Shown here: positions 6,327-15,839 of the stretch, piece by piece
Layout: every line of letters starts with the position of its first letter
Numbering within the stretch: position 1 is the first letter of the stretch
NCBI GenBank assembly: GCA_014804755.1
Contig: JAAUZE010000015.1
Coordinates: 1-64,000, forward strand
Direction of reading: 5' to 3'
Origin: Lachnospiraceae bacterium
GTDB lineage: Bacteria; Bacillota; Clostridia; Lachnospirales; Lachnospiraceae
Length of the DNA stretch: 64,000 nucleotides
The notes under the pieces: generated by a model
What the model was told of the DNA's origin: nothing
Seen by the model: only the letters and a program-made list of their open reading frames with translations
The model's database searches: none
Translations under genes and position numbers: made by a program

Positions 6327-8813
6327 TCAGAGCCATTCATCCCAAAACCGCTCGATCCGTCTGCCGATCGTGTTAAGCTGTACCTGCTCAAAGCTTTTCC
6401 ACTCACGCGGAAACATTGCCCGATATTCCGGCTGGCAGAAACGATAATCGAGCAGTGCGACAATGCCGACGTCCTCCGCTGTCCGAATGACCCTCCCCGC
6501 CGCCTGCAGTACCTTATTCATACCGGGATACCGATAGGCATAGTCAAAGCCGACACCTCCGTCCCCGTCAAAATAATCTTTGAGAATCGTACGCTCCGCA
6601 CAGACCTGCGGCAGTCCGGTTCCGACAATGATCGCGCCGATGAGCGCATCCCTTTTCAGGTCAATGCCCTCCCCAAACAGCCCGCCGAGCACACAGAAGC
6701 CCAATAGACAACGGTCGGAATCCCCCTCCGTAAACCGCAGGAGAAACGCCTCTCTGGCGCGCTCGTCCATATTTCCCTCCTGCACGATACAATCCATATA
6801 AGAAGCGTCGTATTCGTCCGATACAAACACTTCATACACCCGCCGCAGGAACTGATGAGACGGAAAAAAAATCATATAATTTCCATATCTGCAATCCACG
6901 ATCCGCCGGATATACTTCGCAACCCGCCGATACTCATTCTCACCCCTGCGCGTATACTTGCTCGTCACATCATCGGCAATATAGATCCCGCGCTTTCTGT
7001 CATCAAACGTGGACCCCGCATACACCTCATAATCTTCGTCCGTTCCGCCGAGCAGCTTCTTATAATACTGAATCGGAAGCATCGTCGCCGAAAAAAGCAC
7101 ACTGCTCACGGCACGCCCCATGCATTCCTGAAGGTTGCGCGACGGATCAACGCAGAACAGCTTTACCTGAAAACGTCCCTCCTCATCTAACTGCATATAT
7201 GGAACATAATGCTCGTCCACAAGCTCCGTGATCATCAAAAAGTGAGATACCTCAAAATAAAAATCAAGAATTTCTTCCCGCCCGGGCATGGCGCCCGAAT
7301 CCGTATTCTCCAAATACTTTCCCATCGTCTCGGACAGACGGTTTAGGGATAGTGTAAAGCTGCCAAGCTCCGGATTCGTCACACAGCCCTCACACTCCCG
7401 CTTTCGCGCAAGCAGCTCCTTATTACACCGATCGAGCAGACGTGAAATCTCATGCAGCTGCGTCACTGATTGAGATGCCGAAAATGGCGCAGGGAGCGCG
7501 GTCTGCGAGACGTCTATCAGCGACATCTGCCCGTCTTCCCGCAATATCTCATGCCCGTCCGACGCTTTCTGTTCTCCTCCCGCATTCAATACATCCCGGA
7601 TCACGCCCTTCAGCCGCAGAAAATCCTCCTTATATAACGTCGCACTGTACATCTCCCTTCCGCGCTCCACTAAATTGTGCGCTTCATCGATCAAAAACAG
7701 ATAACGCTCCGTATTTCCCTCGGCAAAAAAGCGTTTCAGATACACATGCGGGTCAAACACATAATTGTAATCGCAGATAACGGCATCCGAAAACAGGCTC
7801 ATGTCAAGACTCATCTCAAACGGACAGACCCGATACTTCTCGGCGTAGCGCTCAATGACCTCCCTTGAAAAGCTGTCCTCATTCGTCAGACAGTCATAGA
7901 GACAGTCGTTGATCCGGTCAAAATGACCTTTTGCGTACGGGCATGCGTCAGGATTACAGATCGTCTCTTCCTGCGGGCAAATTTTTTCTTTTGCCGTTAA
8001 AAGAACACGTTTTAATTGCATGCCCTTTTCCGAAAGCAGCCGCAGGGTATCGTCCGCAACCGTTCTCGTGATCGTTTTTGCAGTCAGGTAAAACAGCCTG
8101 TCCGCGCGCCCCTCTCCCAATGCTTTGAGTGCCGGGTACATCGTCGAAATCGTCTTTCCGACGCCGGTCGGCGCTTCAATGAACAGCTTCCGCTTATGAT
8201 AGATCGTCTGATACACATAAGTAACAAGCTCCTTCTGCCCCTCCCTGTACGGAAAAGGAAAAGCCAGCTCCTTCATCATGGTATTCCGCTTTTCCAGCCA
8301 GTCCATGCGATAGTCCGACCACTTTCGATACTCCGAAATCAGCGCGTCAAACCACAAAGACAGCTCCTCAAAGGAATATGCCTCCTCAAAATATTTCACC
8401 GCTTCCGTTTCCAAATGACAGTAAGTCATGCGTACATGGATTTCCGAAAGCGCCTGCTGCACGGCATGGATATACGCGTAGCATTTTGCCTGCGCCAGAT
8501 GAACCGGAATCGGTTCCTTGATCTTTTGAAGTCCCCGATAAGTCCCCTTGATCTCATCCACCGTAACAATGCCGTTCTGCACAAAGATGCCATCCGCCCT
8601 GCCCTCTATGACGAGCTCATAGCGTTCAAGGCTGACCGTATGGGACAGACTGACCTCCGCGCGGTACTCCGGTCCCATACTGCGCTGAATTTCCCTATGA
8701 ATTCGGCTGCCCGCCTGCATGGCATTCTGTTCCTGCGCCGTATGCCGATTATCAATATCTCCGCTCCTCATCAGAAACTCTACCAGGCTTCTGACTGAAA
8801 TATGGTTTTGCAT
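6327..8813 (-). CDS. DinG/XPD-type helicase with N-terminal PD-(D/E)XK nuclease domain
   Basis: The 828-residue protein joins two enzyme modules. Residues 30-120 show a RecB/Cas4-like nuclease signature: GRADG (Asp74), EIK (87-89) and QAKCYAY (108-114). The remainder is a superfamily 2 helicase with Walker A APTGVGKT (214-221), cysteines at 279, 286, 291 and 330 that fit the iron-sulfur cluster of XPD/DinG helicases, and DEAH at 376-379. A late QAAGRVIR motif VI is present. It should unwind and possibly cut branched or damaged DNA. ATG 8813 is chosen over the longer frame because the nuclease domain begins there and a G-rich site lies upstream. It heads a minus-strand group with the MerR-like and peptidase genes. 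Confidence 0.85.
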   Translation of the reverse strand: MQNHISVRSLVEFLMRSGDIDNRHTAQEQNAMQAGSRIHREIQRSMGPEYRAEVSLSHTVSLERYELVIEGRADGIFVQNGIVTVDEIKGTYRGLQKIKEPIPVHLAQAKCYAYIHAVQQALSEIHVRMTYCHLETEAVKYFEEAYSFEELSLWFDALISEYRKWSDYRMDWLEKRNTMMKELAFPFPYREGQKELVTYVYQTIYHKRKLFIEAPTGVGKTISTMYPALKALGEGRADRLFYLTAKTITRTVADDTLRLLSEKGMQLKRVLLTAKEKICPQEETICNPDACPYAKGHFDRINDCLYDCLTNEDSFSREVIERYAEKYRVCPFEMSLDMSLFSDAVICDYNYVFDPHVYLKRFFAEGNTERYLFLIDEAHNLVERGREMYSATLYKEDFLRLKGVIRDVLNAGGEQKASDGHEILREDGQMSLIDVSQTALPAPFSASQSVTQLHEISRLLDRCNKELLARKRECEGCVTNPELGSFTLSLNRLSETMGKYLENTDSGAMPGREEILDFYFEVSHFLMITELVDEHYVPYMQLDEEGRFQVKLFCVDPSRNLQECMGRAVSSVLFSATMLPIQYYKKLLGGTDEDYEVYAGSTFDDRKRGIYIADDVTSKYTRRGENEYRRVAKYIRRIVDCRYGNYMIFFPSHQFLRRVYEVFVSDEYDASYMDCIVQEGNMDERAREAFLLRFTEGDSDRCLLGFCVLGGLFGEGIDLKRDALIGAIIVGTGLPQVCAERTILKDYFDGDGGVGFDYAYRYPGMNKVLQAAGRVIRTAEDVGIVALLDYRFCQPEYRAMFPREWKSFEQVQLNTIGRRIERFWDEWL

Positions 8814-8942
8814 AAAAAACACCCCGCCTGGAAATATGATAGCATGAGCGCCGCCATTACGCAAATACCTAACCGGCAATCCTCATCCTGTCATTCCCAA
8901 ACGGGGTGTTCCACCTCGAGAAACAGTTGTCGCTTCAGTGCA

Positions 8943-9170
8943 CTATGATGCACATGCAAAGGTGTGCATCAGCTTCTCCAATTCCTCATTATAACCATCG
9001 TAGCTGACGTAAAGAGGGCTGGAAAAATCCAAGCCTAACACACCAACAATCGATTTTGCGTCCACCGCAAAACTGCGGTTGGAAATATCAATATCAAAAT
9101 CACATTTCGTTGCAACATTCACAAACTGCTTCACATCTTCCGGTGTCATTGAAATTTTCTTCGTTATCAT
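8943..9170 (-). CDS. HPr-like protein lacking the phosphorylatable histidine
   Basis: The 75-residue protein matches the HPr fold pattern, including DIDISNRSFAVDAKSIVGVLGL around the conserved Ser46-type region. HPr normally has HARPA at its active site, but here the corresponding position reads DVKQF, so His15 is absent. It therefore cannot carry phosphate in the sugar PTS in the usual way. It may be regulatory, like Crh, or have another role. A strong AAGGAAGG site precedes the ATG, and a sigma-A promoter lies just upstream. It is transcribed alone. Confidence 0.75.
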   Translation of the reverse strand: MITKKISMTPEDVKQFVNVATKCDFDIDISNRSFAVDAKSIVGVLGLDFSSPLYVSYDGYNEELEKLMHTFACAS

Positions 9171-9222
9171 TTTTGTCCTTCCTTTCTGATATCAAACAAC
9201 AATTACACTAGATGTTGTAGAA

Positions 9223-9251
9223 GTTATATAACATTTTCTCTCAGTTGTAAA
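9223..9251 (-). promoter_or_regulatory. Sigma-A promoter for the HPr-like gene
   Basis: On the minus strand TTTACA (9251-9246), a 17-bp spacer and TATAAC (9228-9223) precede the gene by about 50 bp. The surrounding 170 bp are AT-rich and carry no gene. Confidence 0.6.
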
Positions 9252-9338
9252 GTATTTTTCTTAATACAATTTTTTCCATTTAAAAAATAATCAAAATATT
9301 TTCGAAAATTTTGTCTTTTTATCGTCCTTTCGTACGGT

Positions 9339-9989
9339 TTACTGTTTCACAGGCTCCTCATCTCCTGCAGTATCCGCAAACTCCGCGCTCTCTGTCACGC
9401 GGCTTGCAAGCAGCGCATAGATTCCGGATACCTCTCTGAAATATGCCTTTGTATCAAGCTCTCCGTTTATCGTATTCCGCCGCACAGCTCCCTGTGACAC
9501 ATCCCGCTCCACGTTTCTCCACGTCTCATAATGCTCCGCGAACCGGGCACTGTAGCTTTCTCTTCCTATATATAGTGATTCACAAAATTCATGGTACTGA
9601 CCGCGAAGCTCACCAAAACTTCCGCCGATCACTTCCGCATCCTCATCGTCCGCCGCAGTCAAAAAACACTGGATAAACGGATACTGCTTCATTGCCTGCA
9701 TCCTTGCCGTCTCAATGGCAATGCAGCGTTCAAAAAAGCCCTCCCGCTCCCTTGCAGCAATGCCGGAAAGCTCCAGCCTCATGAACCGACTGAAATAGTC
9801 ATACAAGAAATCATATAACCCCTGCTTACTGATAAAATAATGAAACAGCAGTCCCTTACTGATCCCGGCACGCTTTACGATCTCATCCGTGCTCGCATGC
9901 GCATAGCCCTGCGCAGCAAACACGCCAATCGCCGCATTCATGATCCTGTCCTGCTTTTCTTTTTTCATATCCCAAAATTTTTCATTCAT
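9339..9989 (-). CDS. TetR-family transcriptional regulator
   Basis: The 216-residue protein has an N-terminal TetR helix-turn-helix (about residues 10-55, containing STDEIVKRAGISKGLLFHYF) and a helical ligand-binding domain. ATG 9989 is preferred to the upstream start at 10025 because GGGAG lies 7 nt before it. The gene is divergent from the acidic membrane protein gene at 10422. A TTGACA promoter and an imperfect inverted repeat lie in the shared region, so it may control both sides. The ligand is unknown. Confidence 0.85.
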   Translation of the reverse strand: MNEKFWDMKKEKQDRIMNAAIGVFAAQGYAHASTDEIVKRAGISKGLLFHYFISKQGLYDFLYDYFSRFMRLELSGIAAREREGFFERCIAIETARMQAMKQYPFIQCFLTAADDEDAEVIGGSFGELRGQYHEFCESLYIGRESYSARFAEHYETWRNVERDVSQGAVRRNTINGELDTKAYFREVSGIYALLASRVTESAEFADTAGDEEPVKQ

Positions 9990-10069
9990 ATCGATACTCC
10001 CGTCCGGCACCGCCGGCGCTGTCAAAAGCGACTGTATTGACCGAAAATCTCCTAAATCCCACTAGCTTC

Positions 10070-10131
10070 TTTTTATGCCCGTCGCAAATCGCTGTCAATA
10101 TTTGAAATTCTTTGACTGAGCGAGTCGAAAT
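10070..10131 (-). promoter_or_regulatory. TetR gene promoter and possible operator
   Basis: On the minus strand TTGACA (10098-10093), a 17-bp spacer and TAAAAA (10075-10070) form a promoter about 80 bp before the TetR start. Just upstream, 10111-10130 is an imperfect inverted repeat centred on GACTGAGCGAGTC, a candidate TetR operator. Confidence 0.5.
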
Positions 10132-10421
10132 CTATCATATCACATTTAGAAGCGTATCACAACTATTCTGAAATGATTTTCTGTGTAAAAAATTGTAGAA
10201 TATTTAAAGGAAAAAATAGTAAAATTGACCCGTCCGAACAAATTTTCAATAGATATGTTTAAGTTATGACTTTTTTGCATATAATGACTTGTGAGATTGT
10301 CTCAAATGTATTAAAATAGATAACATAAATTTCCATTTGTTCAAAAGACTTTCGCAGGAGCAAAAGTCTTCGAAAGATACCAACCATCCAAAGATGCTAA
10401 TCATTTTGAAAGGAGTCCGTT
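10132..10421 (+). promoter_or_regulatory. AT-rich divergent region with promoter for the 10422 gene
   Basis: No gene is visible. TTGTGA (10289-10294), a 17-bp spacer and TAAAAT (10312-10317) form a plausible promoter. The leader has a small hairpin built on AAGACTTT/AAAGTCTT near 10346-10371. GAAAGGAG precedes ATG 10422. Confidence 0.5.
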
Positions 10422-10796
10422 ATGGCAAAAAAGTTTGGTAAGTTCCTGTTGTTCTCTGCCGCTGCCGCTTCTGCCGCAGCAGGCGCATACTATTATCTGA
10501 AGAAAAAGAGTTCTCCCGATGAGGATTCTGTAGATGATTTCGACGATTTTGACGATTTCAGCGAGGATTTGGATGAGGATTCCGATAAGACTTCGGATTC
10601 TTCCGAAGATCGCTCCTATGTCGATTTAAGTAAGGCGAAGGAAGATGTGGAGAACGCAAAGGAAAATATGAAGGAAGCAAAGGAAGATGTGAAGAAAGCC
10701 GCTGAATCTGCAACAAGCGCCCTTTCCAGCATTGCCTCCGAGACCGTTGAAAAGACGGAAGAGCTTTTTAATGATGAGGATTCCGCAAAGAAGTAG
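10422..10796 (+). CDS. Small membrane-anchored acidic protein
   Basis: I do not recognise a function. The 124 residues start with a positively charged N-terminus and one hydrophobic Ala-rich segment (about residues 7-25). A Lys patch, a very acidic Asp/Ser/Glu stretch (about 32-65) and an amphipathic Lys/Glu/Ala helix follow, with repeated KEDVENAKENMKEAKED-like units. The layout resembles YtxH-type stress proteins: an inner-membrane anchor with a cytoplasmic or extracytoplasmic coiled helix. The ribosome binding site is strong, and a 17-bp stem terminator follows. Confidence 0.7.
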   Translation: MAKKFGKFLLFSAAAASAAAGAYYYLKKKSSPDEDSVDDFDDFDDFSEDLDEDSDKTSDSSEDRSYVDLSKAKEDVENAKENMKEAKEDVKKAAESATSALSSIASETVEKTEELFNDEDSAKK

Positions 10797-10860
10797 GATA
10801 TTCGCAGCAGCTCTGCCTTCCGACTTCACATTACGGGAAATTCACTTTATGATTCCATTT

Positions 10861-10903
10861 CTAAGGGGAATGAATGGCGCTGAGCACCATTCATTCCCCT
10901 TAG
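10861..10903. terminator. Strong hairpin between convergent genes
   Basis: Perfect 17-bp arms (10861-10877 and 10887-10903) enclose a 9-nt loop between the 10422 gene and the convergent lipoprotein gene. It can serve both. Confidence 0.85.
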
Positions 10904-10941
10904 ATTTACTCCATTCTCTTTTCCACATGATTTCAGGTCTT

Positions 10942-11502
10942 CTATTGCAAAACATCCAATATGTCGGATAGCGTAATCCCACTGTTCTCCCCGTTTAAAA
11001 CATTGGACTCATTCATGCGATATGCCGACTGTGCAGCATTTAAAAGGCTTGGGTAGGTATTCTCAAACGTTTTTGTCAATAGCAGATATCGTTCACCCTC
11101 CTGCAAAATTACAGCGCCTTCCACAATATATTGATTATCATCTACTTCCCCACCCGGACATTTAATATGAATATAAATCTCCTCCGAGCTTCCCTTATAA
11201 ACACCGTCAACCCTCACCTTATAAATCGTATACGGAATATTATAGGACTGATCCAAGTCCGTCACAGAATCTTTTTCACCCTCTGCTCTTACATCCAGCA
11301 CTTCATAAGATACGCTTTCTATTGTACCACTAAAAACCAAGTCCGCTTCATCGACCAATTCTTGCGCCGTATCATATGACGGATACTCCGCGTGAATCAC
11401 AGTAATCATTTTTTCATTTTCAGGCTCAGTCACCGTTTTCCCACATGCCCCCAAAACGCAACCGGCAATCACCAGCATTACAATACTGAAACTCTTCTTC
11501 AT
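10942..11502 (-). CDS. Lipoprotein of unknown function
   Basis: The 186-residue protein starts with a lipoprotein signal peptide (MKKSFSIVMLVIAG then the lipobox LGAC, Cys about residue 20), so it should be attached to the outer face of the membrane. The mature part is a mixed beta protein with no named motif. ATG 11502 is chosen because AAGGGG lies 7 nt upstream and the signal peptide begins there. The longer frame to 11622 runs into the MocR gene. It lies 67 bp downstream of that regulator gene on the same strand. Confidence 0.75.
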   Translation of the reverse strand: MKKSFSIVMLVIAGCVLGACGKTVTEPENEKMITVIHAEYPSYDTAQELVDEADLVFSGTIESVSYEVLDVRAEGEKDSVTDLDQSYNIPYTIYKVRVDGVYKGSSEEIYIHIKCPGGEVDDNQYIVEGAVILQEGERYLLLTKTFENTYPSLLNAAQSAYRMNESNVLNGENSGITLSDILDVLQ

Positions 11503-11569
11503 CTCAGTTCCCCTTGCCGCGGATATCTTAGGCATTGGTATATCAGCATCCATTTGTACCATCAAGAAA

Positions 11570-12994
11570 TCACGAATATTTCCAGCAGCCGCGCAATATC
11601 CGAAGTCCTGCGCGGAGCTCATCGATCTTTAACCCGCCGAAGCCCATGACGACCGTGCGGTCAACGGGCAGCCCCGCCGGAAGCCCGATGCACTCCTCCT
11701 TTATCGTCAACTCCTTTAAGGTATACACACGGATGCCCATCGTTGCGGCACGCAGCTTCATTTCACTCGCGCTTAACCCGTTGTTTGCCGTCACCAAAAG
11801 ATGCATGCCGGCATGCTCCCCCGAAACAACAAAATCAGCGCCCCACCGTTTGATGCCGCTCAGCATCAGATCGTGCTTCTGTCTGTAATATTTTCGCATC
11901 TTATTCAGATACCGTTCAAAATACCCGTTTCCGATAAATTCATTTAAGGTCGCCTGATCAATGCGCGACACCGTGGACGACAAAAAACCGCACCGCGAAT
12001 GAAACCGCTCCATAAGCGCCTCCGGAAGGACCATGTAGCTGATACGAATGGCGGGCGCGATCGCCTTGGAAAACGTACCGATATAGATGACGCGTCCGCT
12101 GTGATCGGACGCCTGCATGGACGGGATCGGCTTGCCACGATAGCGGAATTCACTGTCATAGTCATCCTCTATCACATACCGCTCCTCCTTTTGAGCCGCC
12201 CAGCGAAGCAGCTCGCTCCGCCGGCCGATCGGCATGATTACGCCGGTCGGATATTGATGGGAGGGCATGACATAGGCGACATCAGCCTCCGATGCCGCAA
12301 GCTCGTCCATACGCATTCCCTGCGCGTCCATCCCGATCATGCACATCCGAAAGCCCATCGCCGAAAACAGGCGGTATGCCCGCTGATACGTCGGATTTTC
12401 CATTGCAACCGCACGCCCCTCGCCGATGATATAACGCAGCAGCATGAGCAGATAATCATTTCCCGCGCCGATAATGATCTGCGACGGCTCGCACTGAACC
12501 CCTCTTGCACTGTGCAGATAGCGCGCGATCGTATGACGGAGGCTGTGATCGCCCTGCGGATGCCCCAGCGAAAACAGCTCAAGCCGGTCATCATTTAAGG
12601 TATTGCGCGTGATCCTGCGCCATGTATCAAACGGAAACAGGGACATATCCACGCCGTTCGGAGAAAAATCAATCTGAAACGGCAGCTTAGGCTCCGGCTC
12701 CGGCTTCTCCTCGCGCTCCCCCTCCGGCTCAATTCGGACAAGATCATCCTCATGGCAGACAAAAAAACCACGATAAGGGCGGGCTTCAATATACCCCTCC
12801 GCCTGAAGCTGATCATAAGCCAAATCCACCGTGCTTCTGGATATGGACAGAAACTCCGCCAAAGAACGCGTCGAGGGAAGCCTCTCGCCGACGAGAAGCC
12901 TCCCTGCCCTGATTTCTGCTACAATATAGTCATAAATTTGTTCATAGAGCTTTCTCTTGCTGCCCGGCTCTAAAAATAAAGTCAATTCCTTCAT
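11570..12994 (-). CDS. MocR/GntR-type regulator with aminotransferase domain
   Basis: The 474-residue protein combines a GntR winged helix (about residues 10-78, SRSTVDLAYDQLQAEGY) with a fold-type I aminotransferase domain. GTFSKAIAPAIRI contains the Lys expected to bind pyridoxal phosphate. Members such as PdxR and GabR are PLP- or amino-acid-responsive regulators. Its ATG overlaps the stop of the DUF2225 gene in an ATGA, and its own ribosome binding site is weak, so translation is probably coupled. The target is unknown. No PLP synthesis or GABA genes are nearby. Confidence 0.9.
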   Translation of the reverse strand: MKELTLFLEPGSKRKLYEQIYDYIVAEIRAGRLLVGERLPSTRSLAEFLSISRSTVDLAYDQLQAEGYIEARPYRGFFVCHEDDLVRIEPEGEREEKPEPEPKLPFQIDFSPNGVDMSLFPFDTWRRITRNTLNDDRLELFSLGHPQGDHSLRHTIARYLHSARGVQCEPSQIIIGAGNDYLLMLLRYIIGEGRAVAMENPTYQRAYRLFSAMGFRMCMIGMDAQGMRMDELAASEADVAYVMPSHQYPTGVIMPIGRRSELLRWAAQKEERYVIEDDYDSEFRYRGKPIPSMQASDHSGRVIYIGTFSKAIAPAIRISYMVLPEALMERFHSRCGFLSSTVSRIDQATLNEFIGNGYFERYLNKMRKYYRQKHDLMLSGIKRWGADFVVSGEHAGMHLLVTANNGLSASEMKLRAATMGIRVYTLKELTIKEECIGLPAGLPVDRTVVMGFGGLKIDELRAGLRILRGCWKYS

Positions 12995-13848
12995 CGTTTT
13001 TTCTGCTGTTCTTTAATCTTAGCCATCAGCATCTCTCTTAAATCTCTTGCCTTTTCCTTCATGCGCGGATTTGCACCCGGAGAAACAATGATGCCTGACA
13101 CGAGTTTACTTGAAACGTCAAACTGCTCAAACCGCATCGCCGTAACAGCGATCAGATAATCCACTGTGGACTCATCCATGCCGCACATCGGATAGCCTTC
13201 AGTCTGCCTTGCCGCCAAAAATCCTTCAAGCGCATTTTTCAAAAATTCATTTTCCTCCGCATCGACCTCTTCTTTTTTCTTGGCATAATCAGGCGCTGCC
13301 GGATCGAGATGCTCCGCCTGTCCGCGCAGAAGCCACGCGGTCTTTAAGCATATGTATGCCTTTTCACTCGGCTTTGCCAGCTTGACGATAGCGTTCGCAA
13401 GCGTCAGCTTATAGCGCTCTAATGCCTCGTCATAGGTATAAATTTCCTTCGTGTCGGTCTGCGGCTTAAAGGAACGCGAGATTGCTTCTTTGATCTTGGT
13501 CGCCTGTACCGCCGTCAGGAACTTAAAGTACCTGCTCAAGGCCGCGTAGCCGCAGTTCGGACAGAGGATCACGTCATATTTTAACATATCAATATTTTCA
13601 TACTTCGGACGCAGATCAAGATCCGTTCCGACCAGCTTTGCCTTACCGATCTTGACGGTTCTTGCCTTAAACTCCTTATCGCAGAGCGGGCATTGGAACG
13701 ATTTGTCAAACAAGAAATCCTGCTCCTGCGGTGCTTTCGGTGCCTCCGGCGCTGCATCCTGTCCCTTCGCACCTGCCTGTGTTTCATAAATATTCATTCC
13801 CTCGAGACCGCCTAAGCCAAACTGTCCCAATCCGTCTAATAATCCCAC
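12991..13848 (-). CDS. DUF2225 zinc-ribbon protein
   Basis: The 285-residue protein has two CxxC pairs (Cys53/56 and Cys96/99) forming a probable zinc ribbon, followed by a helical TPR-like region. This fits DUF2225, a Bacillota family of unknown function. The start is GTG 13848 with GGAGG 7 nt upstream. The 4-bp overlap with the MocR gene indicates an operon. It lies downstream of glnS on the same strand. Small inverted repeats occur in the 91-bp gap (13883-13898 and 13905-13919). Confidence 0.8.
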   Translation of the reverse strand: MGLLDGLGQFGLGGLEGMNIYETQAGAKGQDAAPEAPKAPQEQDFLFDKSFQCPLCDKEFKARTVKIGKAKLVGTDLDLRPKYENIDMLKYDVILCPNCGYAALSRYFKFLTAVQATKIKEAISRSFKPQTDTKEIYTYDEALERYKLTLANAIVKLAKPSEKAYICLKTAWLLRGQAEHLDPAAPDYAKKKEEVDAEENEFLKNALEGFLAARQTEGYPMCGMDESTVDYLIAVTAMRFEQFDVSSKLVSGIIVSPGANPRMKEKARDLREMLMAKIKEQQKKR

Positions 13849-13939
13849 TGCGCTACCTCCACTTTCCTCTTACTATTTCCATGTGAAACCTTTTTCACCC
13901 TGACGGCGTATTTGACGCCTTAGAACTTCTTCATTTCCG

Positions 13940-15628
13940 TTACACTTTTGGTAATACGAACGAACTCTTTAACGATACGATGCGGTTAAAGACAAGCGCA
14001 TCCTCTTTGGAATCCTTGTAATCCACACAAAAATAACCCTGTCTGACAAACTGAAAGCTCTCATACGCCTTCGCGCCTTTGAGCGCGGGCTCCACATAAG
14101 AATGCTTCAAAACCGTTAAGGAATTCGGGTTTAAGTTCAGACTGCCGTCTTCTTCATTATATACCCCTTTTTCCTCATCCACAATATTTTCGTACAAACG
14201 AATCTCAACCGGAACTGCCGCATGACACGGTACCCAGTGGATCGTACCCTTTACCTTTCTGCCGTCCGGACTGTTTCCGCCCTTTGATGCCGGATCATAC
14301 TCGGCATGCACGACGGTAACGTTCCCGTCCGCATCCTTCTCAAAACCCGTACATTTTACAAAATATGCGTTCATCAGGCGTACTTCATTTCCGGGAAACA
14401 TACGGAAATATTTTTTTGGCGGCTCCTCCATGAAGTCCTCCCGATCGATATAAAGCTCCCTCTCAAACGGAACCGTTCTTGTACCGAGCGCCTCGTTCTC
14501 CAGGTTATTCGGTATTTCGATCTCCTCTGTCCGGTCTTCGGGATAGTTGTCGATCACAAGCCGTATCGGATCAAGCACCGCCATCACGCGCGGGCGGCTG
14601 CATTTCAAATCCTCACGAATACAATATTCAAGCATCGCATAGTCAACCGAGGACTGGCTCTTTGAGACACCGCACAGCTCTACGAATTTCCGAATGGATT
14701 CCGGCGTAAAGCCCCTTCTTCTTAATGCTGCGATCGACACGAGGCGCGGATCATCCCACCCGTCCACAATGCCGTCCTCAACCAGCTTCTTGATATAGCG
14801 CTTTCCGGTCACAACATTGGTCAGGTACATCTTGGAAAACTCAATCTGCCTCGGCGGCACGGGATATTCCAATTCCCGCACAACCCAGTCATAAAGCGGT
14901 CTGTGATCTTCAAATTCCAGCGTGCAGATTGAATGCGTGATACCCTCGATGGCATCCTCGATCGGATGCGCAAAATCATACATCGGATAAATGCACCAGC
15001 GGTCCCCCGTATTGTGATGCGCCATATGCGCCACGCGGTAAATGACCGGATCGCGCATGTTGATATTCGGCGACGCCATGTCGATTTTCGCACGCAGCGT
15101 CTTCTCCCCGTCCGTAAATCTGCCGTTTTTCATATCCTCAAACAGAGCCAGATTCTCCTCCATGCTCCGCTCGCGGTTCGGATCGTTCTTTCCCGGCTCC
15201 GTCAGCGTGCCGCGGTAGACGCGCACCTCATCCGCCGTCAAGTCGGACACATACGCTTTTCCCCTGCGGATCAGCTTAACCGCCGCCTCGTACATCTGTT
15301 CAAAATAATCAGAGGCAAACAGCAGGCGATCCTCCCAGTCCGCGCCGAGCCATGCCACATCCTGCTTGATGGACTCGACAAACTCTGTCTTTTCCTTTGT
15401 CGGATTCGTATCGTCAAAACGAAGATTGAATTTGCCGTGATATTTTTTTGCCAGACCATAGTTTAATAAAATGCTCTTTGCATGTCCGATATGCAAAAAA
15501 CCGTTCGGTTCCGGAGGAAACCTCGTGTGCACCGTATCATATACGCCCTCCGCTAAGTCCTTATCAATCTCGGTTTCAATAAAATTTCTGCTTACCGTTT
15601 CCTTACTGTCATCCATTTCAGTAACCAT
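13940..15628 (-). CDS. glnS: Glutaminyl-tRNA synthetase
   Basis: This class I synthetase attaches Gln to tRNA(Gln). The 562 residues include [15 protein letters not shown] (HIGH motif, about residues 38-52), the GlnRS/GluRS catalytic core and a two-barrel anticodon domain at the C-terminus. The KMSKS-loop region reads [15 protein letters not shown] genes lie about 8 kb away, so the transamidation route is also encoded and this GlnRS should make the Gln branch of it unnecessary. The ATG at 15628 has GGA 6 nt upstream; ATG 15616 is the alternative. Confidence 0.93.
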   Translation of the reverse strand: MVTEMDDSKETVSRNFIETEIDKDLAEGVYDTVHTRFPPEPNGFLHIGHAKSILLNYGLAKKYHGKFNLRFDDTNPTKEKTEFVESIKQDVAWLGADWEDRLLFASDYFEQMYEAAVKLIRRGKAYVSDLTADEVRVYRGTLTEPGKNDPNRERSMEENLALFEDMKNGRFTDGEKTLRAKIDMASPNINMRDPVIYRVAHMAHHNTGDRWCIYPMYDFAHPIEDAIEGITHSICTLEFEDHRPLYDWVVRELEYPVPPRQIEFSKMYLTNVVTGKRYIKKLVEDGIVDGWDDPRLVSIAALRRRGFTPESIRKFVELCGVSKSQSSVDYAMLEYCIREDLKCSRPRVMAVLDPIRLVIDNYPEDRTEEIEIPNNLENEALGTRTVPFERELYIDREDFMEEPPKKYFRMFPGNEVRLMNAYFVKCTGFEKDADGNVTVVHAEYDPASKGGNSPDGRKVKGTIHWVPCHAAVPVEIRLYENIVDEEKGVYNEEDGSLNLNPNSLTVLKHSYVEPALKGAKAYESFQFVRQGYFCVDYKDSKEDALVFNRIVSLKSSFVLPKV

Positions 15629-15803
15629 GCCTTTCCGCTATTTGCGGCTTCCCGCCGCAGGCATCCTCGATGCATTCGTAACAGTTCCGCCTTGCACGAT
15701 TGCGAAAGCAGGACCACGTCCCATGCCGGTTTGCGAGTTCACAAGTCCGCCAAAACATGCTCCCTTGTAGCATCATAGCACAAACCATGGAAATAATCAA
15801 CAA

Positions 15804-15825
15804 TCATGCCGTATAAACGGCATGA
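15804..15825 (-). terminator. Hairpin after the DHH phosphoesterase gene
   Basis: Perfect 9-bp arms (15804-15812 and 15817-15825) enclose a 4-nt loop. The hairpin is 15 bp beyond the stop codon and is followed on the minus strand by TTGTTGATT. The remaining 178 bp to glnS hold nothing I can name. Confidence 0.55.
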
Positions 15826-15839
15826 CGCAAACGGCATGA

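Noticed and set aside
8016-8798. 260-codon plus-strand frame
   Set aside because: It lies wholly inside the nuclease-helicase gene, which has clear motifs on the other strand.
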